Shown in pieces: positions 40,674-48,353 of a stretch of DNA of 64,000 nt. The notes under the pieces are model-generated. The model was not told the origin of the DNA and did not search any database. It saw only the letters and a program-made list of their open reading frames with translations. Source of the stretch: Halovenus marina (GTDB lineage Archaea; Halobacteriota; Halobacteria; Halobacteriales; Haloarculaceae); the NCBI RefSeq assembly GCF_051414115.1, contig NZ_JBLKNZ010000001.1, positions 2,046,001 to 2,110,000 of the forward strand. The letters run 5' to 3'. A program made the translations under genes and the position numbers. The stretch's first letter is position 1; each line of letters starts with the position of its first letter.

Positions 40674-41417
40674 ATGCTGACGGTACTCAAACTCGGCGGC
40701 AGCCTCATCACCGACAAGTCACAGCCCGAGACGGTCGACTTCGAGCGCCTGTCGGCGGCCATCAGCGCGCTCGCCGCGTGGCACGACACAGCGGGCGAAC
40801 TCCTGCTCGTCCACGGCGGTGGGAGCTTCGGCCACCACTACGCCGCGCGATACGGCCTGACACAGACAGACGGGACGCGAGACGCCGTCGCCGTGACCGA
40901 CGTTCACCGGGCGATGGGCGACCTGAACGACGCGGTGCTGGCGGCCTGTCACGACCGCGGCGTCGAGGCGGTCCCGGTGCGGCCGCTCTCGGTCGCCCAC
41001 CGGACCGACGAGGGGGAACTCGCCTTTCCGGCCGAACCAGTCGAGACGCTGCTCGGAGAGGGGTTCGTCCCCGTCGTTCCCGGTGACGTGATCGGTCACA
41101 CCGGCAGGGGGGCAACGATACTCAGCGGCGACGAAATCGTCGTCTCGCTGGCGCGGACCCTCGACGCCGACCGCGTGGGACTGTGTTCGACCGTTCCCGG
41201 CGTACTGGACGAAGACGACGCCGTGATCGGGGAGATACACAGTTTCGATGCGGTCGCGTCAGTCTTCGAGACGGGCGAGGAAACCGACGTGACCGGCGGG
41301 ATGGCAGGGAAGGTCCGGGCGCTGCTGGAACTGGACGCCCCGGCCTCGATATTCGGCCCCGACGACCTCGGTGTGTTTCTGGAATCCGGGGAGGCCGGAA
41401 CGGTCGTTCGTGGGTGA
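40674..41417 (+). CDS. ipk: Isopentenyl phosphate kinase
   Basis: 247 residues from ATG 40674. Amino acid kinase fold: LKLGGSLITDK near residue 4, HGGGSFGHHYA with the catalytic His, GDVIGHTGRGA, SGDEIVVSLAR and VTGGMAGKV. Makes isopentenyl diphosphate in the archaeal mevalonate variant. The ATG is 1 nt after mvk. The last base of its TGA stop is the first base of palindromic element copy 2. Confidence 0.94.
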   Translation: MLTVLKLGGSLITDKSQPETVDFERLSAAISALAAWHDTAGELLLVHGGGSFGHHYAARYGLTQTDGTRDAVAVTDVHRAMGDLNDAVLAACHDRGVEAVPVRPLSVAHRTDEGELAFPAEPVETLLGEGFVPVVPGDVIGHTGRGATILSGDEIVVSLARTLDADRVGLCSTVPGVLDEDDAVIGEIHSFDAVASVFETGEETDVTGGMAGKVRALLELDAPASIFGPDDLGVFLESGEAGTVVRG

Positions 41418-41495
41418 TACTGTCGGCTGTACGTATGTAAAGATATTCGCCATCCGGGCGGCGAATTATTTTCGAGATGGTACAGCCGACAGTAT
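41417..41495 (+). repeat. Dispersed palindromic element, copy 2 (long form, 79 bp)
   Basis: Outer arms ATACTGTCGGCTGT (41417-41430) and ACAGCCGACAGTAT (41482-41495), 14-bp perfect. The inner stem is ATTCGCC/GGCGAAT around an 8-nt loop. Preceded by TG, so TGATACTG supplies the ipk stop. Same sequence as the reverse complement of copies 1 and 3. Confidence 0.92.
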
Positions 41496-41563
41496 GAGCA
41501 GGCAAATCGGCGCAGAAAGGAGACCCCGCAACCTATTTGGGGAAAGTCGCCGTTGGCACCGGT

Positions 41564-42493
41564 ATGACAGCCGTTCGGATCGTCGACAGTCTGAAGTACG
41601 GAGCCGTGCTGCTGGGCTACTTTCTCGTGGTCGGTGTCGTGGGTATCGGCGGGATGGCACTCGGAGGGGCACTTGCCATCCCGGAACTCGAATCGCTCAT
41701 CGACGACACCAGTTACGAGACGGCGGAACTCGTCGGCGGGTCCGTCCTCGGTCTGCTCGGATTCGCCGTCTGGACGGGTGGCCTGTTTGCGCTCGCACAC
41801 AAACTGATTGCCGACTCCGTCGCGCGTGGACAGGCAGATGTCTCCGTGACACTGTCGGAAGACAGCGCGGCCGCGACGCGAACAGTCACCGATCTGGAGC
41901 AGACGGTGAATGGGTCGACGGCCCAGCAACGAACGGGGTCCGAGTCGGCCGCGTCACAGCAGCCAACAGCCGAGCACACGGACACAGAACCGTCGACAGC
42001 CACAGAAGCGGACCGTCCCGAAGCGGAGGCCGGTGAGCGGGGCTGGTCCGGGAACTGGAGTCGGCCAGAAGCGACCGACAGTGCCCAGTCCCAGACCGAG
42101 CGGTCTGCTGAGGAGATCGCCTTCGGCAACGAAGGCAGGCGATCCGAGACGGACGTCGAGACGACATCGCCTGACGCTGAGGGGACAACCAGTTCGGGCC
42201 CGGCAACCGAAACACACGAGAGCGAAAGGGCTACCGAGGAGGAGACGATGGGAGAAGTACCGGACGATAAGATGGTATTCAGCGACGAAGCCGACGACGC
42301 GTCCGGAACGGAGCCACGGGAGGAATCGTCACCAGTAGACGATAGCGAGCGCGGACAGTTCGAGAGTGGCGGTGAGAACACCGCTCAACGAACTGATGCG
42401 GAAGAAGTGGAACGGGAAACAGCAGACGAACAATCAGAACCAGCAAACGAGTCCGGGACAGACGACCCGCTCGCAGACCCCGAAGAGAAGTAG
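41564..42493 (+). CDS. Membrane protein with a long acidic Ser/Thr-rich disordered tail
   Basis: 309 residues from ATG 41564, about 28 nt after a CTATTT box. Two membrane helices (about 9-37 and 52-78), followed by about 220 residues dominated by Glu, Ser, Thr, Ala and Gln with no predicted fold. A conserved-looking DKMVFSDEADDASG stretch stands out near residue 232. The family is not recognised. The tail may be extracellular and glycosylated or a cytoplasmic binding scaffold; sequence does not decide. Confidence 0.78.
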   Translation: MTAVRIVDSLKYGAVLLGYFLVVGVVGIGGMALGGALAIPELESLIDDTSYETAELVGGSVLGLLGFAVWTGGLFALAHKLIADSVARGQADVSVTLSEDSAAATRTVTDLEQTVNGSTAQQRTGSESAASQQPTAEHTDTEPSTATEADRPEAEAGERGWSGNWSRPEATDSAQSQTERSAEEIAFGNEGRRSETDVETTSPDAEGTTSSGPATETHESERATEEETMGEVPDDKMVFSDEADDASGTEPREESSPVDDSERGQFESGGENTAQRTDAEEVERETADEQSEPANESGTDDPLADPEEK

Positions 42494-42789
42494 CGACGGT
42501 GCGCCATTAAAAGCGCACGGAGTCGACGAATCGTCGGGAAACGAGCAGGGCGGAAATTACAATCCCACCCGGAACGGACGGGGAAAGCCAATTAATCGCT
42601 CTGCCGACACACACACATCCATCAGTCCTTAGATGGATATGTCAGAATAGACAGATAATACCGGCAAGAGCAGCGGCCGATGTTCCGATCACCGACGTTA
42701 GAGAAACCGGCATCCTCGAAGTATAAGCAATAGATACAGTTCGATAATCCGCTAATAATTATTCACGTTGCCGACGGGCTATTAATGTC
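42494..42789. other. Intergenic region without a supportable gene
   Basis: 296 bp. Holds a weak hairpin (ATCCAT at 42617 pairing with ATGGAT at 42633) that may end the preceding transcript, and an AT box TAATAATTA at 42753-42761 about 33 nt before ATG 42790. Nothing else seen. Confidence 0.5.
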
Positions 42790-43803
42790 ATGGTAACACA
42801 TGTCGCACCGGCACTCCCGTTGCAAGTATCAGTCCGTGAATCGATCGATCAGGCGATAGCTGACAGCATCGAATATCTTCCCGTCGTCGTCGGCGCGCTG
42901 GTCATACTCCTTGCTGGGTATATCATCGGCCGCATACTCGGGGGGGTCGTGACTCGCGTTATTCGTCGTCTCGGCGTCGGGCGCTATGTCGAGGGAACCG
43001 CGGTTGAAGAGGTGGGTGACGGCGACAGCGATGCGATTGCGCGTCTGCTGGGGAAGGTCATCTCCTACTACGTCTACTTCGTCGCCATCATCGCTGCAGC
43101 GGACGTCCTGGGCATCAGTCAACTTACGGATCTGTTGGCCGAGATCGGGGTGTTTCTCCCGGTCATTCTCGGTGCACTGATCGTTCTCGTGATCGGGTTC
43201 ATTATCGGGCGAATTGTCGGTGATGTGGTATCGAAAGTGGTCGATGGGTTCAACATCGGGCAGTATCTCCGCGAGACACCACTCGAACAGTTCGGGGAGA
43301 CAGAAGGCGAGTTCGGACGCATCGTCGGGAAACTCGTCGCGTACTACATCTATCTTCTGACAATCTTGACTGTCGCAGATATTCTCCGGATCGACGCGCT
43401 CTCGAGTTTACTCAACGACTTCGCTGGGTATCTGCCGTCGTTGGCCGCCGGTCTCCTCGTGTTGTTGGTCGGTATCTGGCTTGCCGAACGAGTCGCAGAC
43501 ATCGTCAGCGAAAGCGGAGACGGGCGCCCCATGGTGGTGGCCAGTCTGGTAGTCAAAGTGTTTATCTACTACATGACAATCACGGTCGTGTTGTCCACGA
43601 TCGGGGTCAACGCATCGCCACTCACGAATCTGTTCACGGTATTCGTGGTGGCGTTTTTCGGCGCACTTGGGCTGGCGCTGGCACTCGGCATCGGTATCGC
43701 GGTTGGTCTGGGTGGCCAAGATTTCGTTGCCGAGAACATCGACGAGTGGTTCGGCACTGCCAAAGACTCGATCGCTGAAGAGCAAGACGAGACAGGCGAG
43801 TAA
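42790..43803 (+). CDS. Mechanosensitive-channel-like membrane protein with conserved TM helix repeats
   Basis: 337 residues. Three repeats of a conserved TM segment, each with a G-x2-I/A-G-R signature: VVGALVILLAGYIIGRILG near residue 31, VILGALIVLVIGFIIGRIVG near 125, and LAAGLLVLLVGIWLAERVA near 217. The C-terminal FFGALGLALALGIGIAVGLGG resembles the MscS pore helix. The MscS beta domain is absent. This matches the CmpX-like small-channel group; osmotic-stress release is inferred. Confidence 0.85.
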   Translation: MVTHVAPALPLQVSVRESIDQAIADSIEYLPVVVGALVILLAGYIIGRILGGVVTRVIRRLGVGRYVEGTAVEEVGDGDSDAIARLLGKVISYYVYFVAIIAAADVLGISQLTDLLAEIGVFLPVILGALIVLVIGFIIGRIVGDVVSKVVDGFNIGQYLRETPLEQFGETEGEFGRIVGKLVAYYIYLLTILTVADILRIDALSSLLNDFAGYLPSLAAGLLVLLVGIWLAERVADIVSESGDGRPMVVASLVVKVFIYYMTITVVLSTIGVNASPLTNLFTVFVVAFFGALGLALALGIGIAVGLGGQDFVAENIDEWFGTAKDSIAEEQDETGE

Positions 43804-44170
43804 GGCATCAACCATCCATTCGACCGGCAGGTGAGTGCGCAACCGACGTGTGCTGGTTGTGTGGCTGACTCGGGAGAGCGATCCAGCCGGTCAGACGGCA
43901 CAGCGTAGCAAGTTTGCGCGAGCGACACCGCGGGTGCGGCGATCAACGTTCTTTTTAGGCTCGGCGTCAGAGTACAGTGTATCCGAGCGAGCGGTCGTCC
44001 CAGGACTGTCGCGGGCGACCGGCGAGTCACCGAATGAGAGTGTCTCGGCAGGAATGCCGGAACGCTCGACGGTGGCCGACAAACAGAGTCGGGACTGCAG
44101 GCGGATCGGTCACGAGACCGTGTTGCACATCGCCGGTCGCGCAGGGGACGGCCACCTCGGCGTGATACAT
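43804..44170. other. 367-bp region before RNase J, probable 5' leader
   Basis: No convincing gene on either strand. A CTTTTTAGG box at 43951-43959 would start a transcript near 43982, giving RNase J a leader of about 190 nt. The RNase J frame is open upstream, but the sequence before 44171 lacks a plausible start next to a box and does not resemble the family. Confidence 0.5.
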
Positions 44171-45517
44171 ATGGAAATCGAAATCGCAACGATTGGCGGC
44201 TACGAAGAGGTTGGGCGACAGATGACGGCGGTGCGAGCGGGCGACGACATCGTCATCTTCGACATGGGCCTCAACCTCTCGAAGGTACTGATCCACGACA
44301 ACGTGGAAACAGAGCGGATGCACTCACTCGACCTGATCGACATGGGTGCCATCCCGGACGACCGGGTGATGTCGGATCTTGAGGGTGACGTGCAGGCCAT
44401 CGTCCCCACACACGGCCACCTCGACCACATCGGCGCTATCTCGAAGTTGGCTCACCGATACGACGCACCAATCGTCGCGACGCCGTTTACCATCGAACTG
44501 GTCAAACAGCAGATTCAGGGCGAGGAGAAGTTCGGCGTCCAGAACGACCTGGTGAAGATGGAAGCAGGCGGGACGATGTCCATCGGCGACCGGAACGAAC
44601 TCGAGTTCGTCAACGTGACCCACTCGATCATCGACGCCATCAACCCCGTCTTGCACACCCCCGAGGGGTCCATCGTCTACGGCCTCGACAAGCGGATGGA
44701 CCACGATCCGGTCATCGGTGACCCGATCGATATGGAACGGTTCCGCGAGATTGGGCGCGAGGGTAACGGCGTCCTCTGTTACATCGAGGACTGTACCAAC
44801 GCGGGCAAGAAGGGACGCACTCCGAGCGAGTCCGTCGCGCGGCGACATCTCAAGGACGTCATGTACAGCATGGAAGACTACGACGGAGGCATCGTCGCGA
44901 CGACGTTTTCCTCACACATCGCTCGCGTGTCCTCGCTCGTCGAGTTCGCCGACGACATCGGCCGCCAGCCCGTTCTGCTCGGTCGGTCGATGGAGAAGTA
45001 CTCGGGGACGGCAGAGCGACTCGACTTCATCGACTTCCCGGAGGACCTTGGCATGTACGGCCACCGGAAGTCCGTCGACCGCACGTTCGAGCGCATCATG
45101 AAGGAGGGCAAGGAAGATTATCTACCAATCGTCACTGGCCATCAGGGCGAACCGCGCGCGATGTTGACCCGGATGGGCCGCGGCGAGACGCCGTACGAAC
45201 TGGACAACGGCGACAAGGTGATCTTCTCGGCGCGCGTGATCCCGGAGCCGACAAACGAGGGGCAGCGCTACCAGGCCGAGAAGCTGCTGGGCATGCAGGG
45301 TGCGCGCATCTACGACGACATCCACGTCTCCGGCCACCTCAACCGCGAGGGCCACTACGAGATGCTGCAGGCGCTCCAGCCCCAGCACGTGATCCCTGCT
45401 CACCAGGACATGAGCGGCTACGCGGATTATGTCTCTCTGGCGGAGAACAACGGCTACAAGGTCGGTCGTGACCTGCACGTGACCCGAAACGGCAACCTGA
45501 TCCAGCTCGTCGAGTGA
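44171..45517 (+). CDS. rnj: Ribonuclease J (archaeal beta-CASP 5'-3' exonuclease)
   Basis: 448 residues from ATG 44171 (MEIEIATIGGYEEVGRQM). Metallo-beta-lactamase motif THGHLDHIGA near residue 78, beta-CASP motifs in TTFSSHIAR, GRSMEKY and TGHQGEPRAM, and the closing HVSGHLNREGH and PAHQDM. Degrades RNA from the 5' end and matures transcripts. Position beside mvk-ipk and idsA is conserved in haloarchaea. Lies 4 nt before idsA. Confidence 0.94.
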   Translation: MEIEIATIGGYEEVGRQMTAVRAGDDIVIFDMGLNLSKVLIHDNVETERMHSLDLIDMGAIPDDRVMSDLEGDVQAIVPTHGHLDHIGAISKLAHRYDAPIVATPFTIELVKQQIQGEEKFGVQNDLVKMEAGGTMSIGDRNELEFVNVTHSIIDAINPVLHTPEGSIVYGLDKRMDHDPVIGDPIDMERFREIGREGNGVLCYIEDCTNAGKKGRTPSESVARRHLKDVMYSMEDYDGGIVATTFSSHIARVSSLVEFADDIGRQPVLLGRSMEKYSGTAERLDFIDFPEDLGMYGHRKSVDRTFERIMKEGKEDYLPIVTGHQGEPRAMLTRMGRGETPYELDNGDKVIFSARVIPEPTNEGQRYQAEKLLGMQGARIYDDIHVSGHLNREGHYEMLQALQPQHVIPAHQDMSGYADYVSLAENNGYKVGRDLHVTRNGNLIQLVE

Positions 45518-45521
45518 AGCG

Positions 45522-46556
45522 ATGACAGGCCAGCAGGCAGTCGAAGCCGCAATCGAGCGCCGCCGAAGCGTCGTCAACGACGCCATCGACGAGGACCTGC
45601 CCCTCGACCGCCCGGAACGGCTGTACGAGGCGTCCCGATACCTGCTCAAGGCGGGCGGCAAGCGACTCAGGCCCACAATCCTGTTGCTCGCCGCGGAGTC
45701 ACTTGCGGACGTCGACCCGCTGTCGGCGGAGTATCGGCGCTTCCCCGCGGCGGACGGAACCGAGGTTGACGTCCTGACCGCGGCGGTCAGCATCGAGATC
45801 ATCCAGTCGTTTACGCTCATCCACGACGACATCATGGACGACGACGACATGCGCCGGGGTGTCCCCGCAGTCCACCGCGAGTACGACCTCTCGACGGCGA
45901 TTCTCGCGGGTGATACGCTGTACTCGAAGGCCTTCGAGAACATGCTCGAAACCGGCACGTCACCACAGCGGTCAGTCCGTGCGCTGTCGGAACTCGCGAC
46001 GACCTGCACGGAGATCTGTGAGGGGCAGTCGCTGGACATCGAGTTCGAGAAGCGTGGTGCCATCACTCCCGACGAGTATCTGGAGATGGTCGAACTGAAG
46101 ACAGCGGTGTTGTATGCCGCCGCCGCGAGCATGCCCGCAGTCGTGCTGGGCTACGACGACGCGGTCGAACCGCTCCACAGCTACGGGCTCGACATCGGGC
46201 GCGCGTTCCAGATTCAGGACGATGTCCTCGATCTGACGACCCCGACCGAGCAACTGGGCAAACAGCGCGGCAGCGACCTCGTCGAAGGAAAGCAGACGAT
46301 CATCACCGTCCACGCCCGCGACCAAGGCGTCGACGTGGACAACCTCGTCTCGGCGGACTCGGTCGAAGCCGTGACCGAGGCGGAGATAGACGAAGCGGTG
46401 AGTAAACTCGAAGCGGTCGGGAGTATCGACTACGCCCGCGAACGCGCTCGCGAACTCGTCGCGAGCGGGAAGTCCCACCTAGACGTGTTGCCGAACAACG
46501 AGGCCCACGAGACGCTCGATTCCATCGCGGATTATCTGATCGAGCGAGAGTACTGA
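45522..46556 (+). CDS. idsA: Geranylgeranyl/farnesyl diphosphate synthase (short-chain prenyl transferase)
   Basis: 344 residues. Aspartate-rich motifs: FARM DDIMDDDDMRRG near residue 106 and SARM QIQDDVLD near 233, with GGKRLRP near 46. Makes the C15/C20 prenyl diphosphates for archaeol lipids. Four nt after rnj, so probably one operon; completes the precursor route begun by mvk and ipk. Confidence 0.94.
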   Translation: MTGQQAVEAAIERRRSVVNDAIDEDLPLDRPERLYEASRYLLKAGGKRLRPTILLLAAESLADVDPLSAEYRRFPAADGTEVDVLTAAVSIEIIQSFTLIHDDIMDDDDMRRGVPAVHREYDLSTAILAGDTLYSKAFENMLETGTSPQRSVRALSELATTCTEICEGQSLDIEFEKRGAITPDEYLEMVELKTAVLYAAAASMPAVVLGYDDAVEPLHSYGLDIGRAFQIQDDVLDLTTPTEQLGKQRGSDLVEGKQTIITVHARDQGVDVDNLVSADSVEAVTEAEIDEAVSKLEAVGSIDYARERARELVASGKSHLDVLPNNEAHETLDSIADYLIEREY

Positions 46557-46609
46557 GCGGACGCCGATTCGATGCGGGGACTTAACACCGCACTTTCCGT
46601 GCAACGGAT

Positions 46610-47413
46610 ATGGACAGCGTCCGCTGTGAGACAGTCGACGGGCGAACAGTCGTCACGCTCGACAACCCCGACCTCCGAAACGCACTGACAGTCGAGATGG
46701 CAGAAGAATTGTCAAAGAGTCTCGACAGCCTCGACGACAGCGTTCGGTGTGTCGTCCTGCAAGGAGCGGGGAAGACATTCTGTGCTGGTGGGGATATCGA
46801 GGCGATGCTCGAAATCGCTCACAGCGAGAGCGAGGAGAGCGCTCAGGAGGTTTCCGACGACCGACTGGAGACAGTCGCTCGGCCAATCGTCGATGCAGTC
46901 AGGACAGTCCACGAGTGTCCCGTTCCGACCGTCGCGAAAGTCGACGGTCCGGCCTTCGGGGCTGGCGCTGCGCTCGCACTTGCCTGTGACGTCGTGCTCG
47001 CCAGCAAGCGAGCGGAGATGAGCTTTGGCTTCCGACAGGTCGGTCTCTCGGTCGATTCGGGAACCTCGTATCTGCTCCCGCGGGTCGTCGGACTGAACGT
47101 CGCAAAGGAGTTGGTGTACACGGGCGAACTCGTCGACGCCGACCGCGGCGAGGCCATCGGCCTGTTCAACGAGGTCTATCCGGCCGAGGAGTTCGAACAG
47201 CGAACGCACGGCTTCATCGACCGGATCGCAAGCGGGCCGACCGCCGCGCTCAGGGAGTCGAAACGGCTCCTCGACAGAAGCTTCGAGCGGTCGTTCGACG
47301 AGGCAGTCGAGGCCGAACTCGAAGGGGTCGGACGAACGGCGAGCACCGACGACCACATCGAGGGCGTCACCGCCTTCGTCGAGGGACGTGACCCGGAGTT
47401 CGAGGGTGAGTAA
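46610..47413 (+). CDS. Crotonase-superfamily protein (enoyl-CoA hydratase/isomerase fold), catalytic glutamates replaced
   Basis: 267 residues. Crotonase fold with the CoA-binding KVDGPAFGAGAALALACD and VVLASKRAEMSFGFRQVGL segments. The two glutamates that act as acid and base in enoyl-CoA hydratase (rat E144 and E164) align with Ala121 and Gln143 here, so a classical hydratase reaction is unlikely. Other crotonase functions (isomerase, thioesterase, lyase) remain possible. An AT-rich CTTAAC box lies about 27 nt before the ATG. Confidence 0.88.
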   Translation: MDSVRCETVDGRTVVTLDNPDLRNALTVEMAEELSKSLDSLDDSVRCVVLQGAGKTFCAGGDIEAMLEIAHSESEESAQEVSDDRLETVARPIVDAVRTVHECPVPTVAKVDGPAFGAGAALALACDVVLASKRAEMSFGFRQVGLSVDSGTSYLLPRVVGLNVAKELVYTGELVDADRGEAIGLFNEVYPAEEFEQRTHGFIDRIASGPTAALRESKRLLDRSFERSFDEAVEAELEGVGRTASTDDHIEGVTAFVEGRDPEFEGE

Positions 47414-47431
47414 ATCAGACCAGACAGCAAT

Positions 47432-47710
47432 TCACAGTCTGCTTTCGGCGTCTTCGGCAAGTTCTTTCATGCGCTTTGAGACGCGCCCGGCGTCGGAGAA
47501 CTCGTCTTCGCTCATCGCGTTCGCAAGTGCGTTGCCGAGGACGAACACGGCGTGTTTGTGCTCGCTCTTTGACTTGTGGACGTCGTCGGGCGTCACGTCG
47601 ATCTCCTCGTACGGGTCGAACAGCGACTCGTCTACCTGTTCGAGTTCTTTGAAATACTCCATAATGGTGACCATCTCCGCATGGAGTTCGAGCAACTCGT
47701 CTTTGTGCAT
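47432..47710 (-). CDS. UPF0058 family protein
   Basis: 92 residues, mostly helical and acidic. Opening MHKDELLELH and internal HKSKSEHKHAVFVLGNALA match UPF0058, a small archaeal family without known function. Convergent with the crotonase gene (18-nt gap). Confidence 0.88.
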   Translation of the reverse strand: MHKDELLELHAEMVTIMEYFKELEQVDESLFDPYEEIDVTPDDVHKSKSEHKHAVFVLGNALANAMSEDEFSDAGRVSKRMKELAEDAESRL

Positions 47711-47841
47711 ACGCTCTCTACGGCGGCAACTGGTTTAAGAGTTGTTTGGGATTCGATACCAGAACGGCTGTCTGCCCCGCTAGCTGACGGATGTCGGCAC
47801 CCCGAGGAGCCGAATAGCTGGACGTACGCACGATTGAAGTG

Positions 47842-48057
47842 TCAGAAGACGTATTCGTCGTCGTGACCCATCATACCGTCGTCTTCGTATCCTGGCTCCT
47901 CCCCCTCGTCGGTCGGTCCGCTCGTTTTGTACGCCTTCAGCCCTGTCGACAGGAGGTCCTCGATCGCTTCCTCGCGGTTGAGGAACTCGCCCTGTTCGAC
48001 TAGCTGGGCTATCTGCATCTCCAGATGCTCCGGGATGGTGATCTCTACCTTTGGCAT
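47842..48057 (-). CDS. Ribbon-helix-helix (CopG/MetJ-like) protein
   Basis: 71 residues. Opens with the strand KVEITIPEHLEMQI, then NREEAIEDLLSTGLKAY, the two helices of a CopG-type DNA-binding dimer, and ends in an Asp/Glu-rich tail. Probably a small repressor. A TATTTAAA box at 48086-48093 lies about 33 nt upstream of ATG 48057. Confidence 0.85.
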   Translation of the reverse strand: MPKVEITIPEHLEMQIAQLVEQGEFLNREEAIEDLLSTGLKAYKTSGPTDEGEEPGYEDDGMMGHDDEYVF

Positions 48058-48085
48058 CGCAACGTGCGTGGGTTCGACTGAGGGG

Positions 48086-48093
48086 TATTTAAA
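48086..48093 (-). promoter_or_regulatory. TATA box of the ribbon-helix-helix gene
   Basis: TTTAAATA on the minus strand about 33 nt before ATG 48057. Confidence 0.55.
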
Positions 48094-48353
48094 CCTGACG
48101 GGGTTTGTTTTCGTGGAGAGAAAATAACAGGAGATATGGGAAAATATATTTTGGTCTGCTGTAGTTTATTTCTGATCGAACCCATCTTTGTTCAGACTGT
48201 CGGCTGTCCCAGCTCGAAACCAATTCGCCACCCCGGATGGCGAATATGTGTACGGACGGGCAACCGACAGTATCAGAGCGCGCGCAGCTTGTCGCTCAGA
48301 CGACATCAGCGCTATAGTTAGGCTCAAAGGGACACAGTCCTAACGACGGTGTA
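48094..48353. other. Intergenic region with an AT-rich stretch and palindromic element copy 3
   Basis: 48105-48195 is markedly AT-rich for this genome and has no supportable gene. Copy 3 of the dispersed element follows (48194-48273). A TATAGTTA box at 48313-48320 may serve menF, about 37 nt before its ATG. Confidence 0.5.
48194..48273 (-). repeat. Dispersed palindromic element, copy 3 (long form, 80 bp, diverged)
   Basis: Left arm AGACTGTCGGCTGT (48194-48207) and right arm ending AACCGACAGTAT (to 48273); the inner stem is ATTCGCCA/TGGCGAAT, 8-bp perfect. Several arm mismatches compared with copies 1 and 2. On the minus strand the same TGATACTGTCGG edge is present, but no annotated gene ends there; it lies between the ribbon-helix-helix gene and menF. 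Confidence 0.85.

Noticed and set aside
43835..44170. N-terminal extension of RNase J by up to 112 residues
   Set aside because: The family begins at the MEIEIATIGG region; the upstream residues are Arg/Ser-rich shadow and have no start linked to the promoter box.
48136..48321. 61-codon frame beginning after an AGGAGAT, in the AT-rich stretch before menF
   Set aside because: The Shine-Dalgarno-like site is tempting, but the frame reads straight through the palindromic element, has Cys and codon use unlike haloarchaeal genes, and ends at random.
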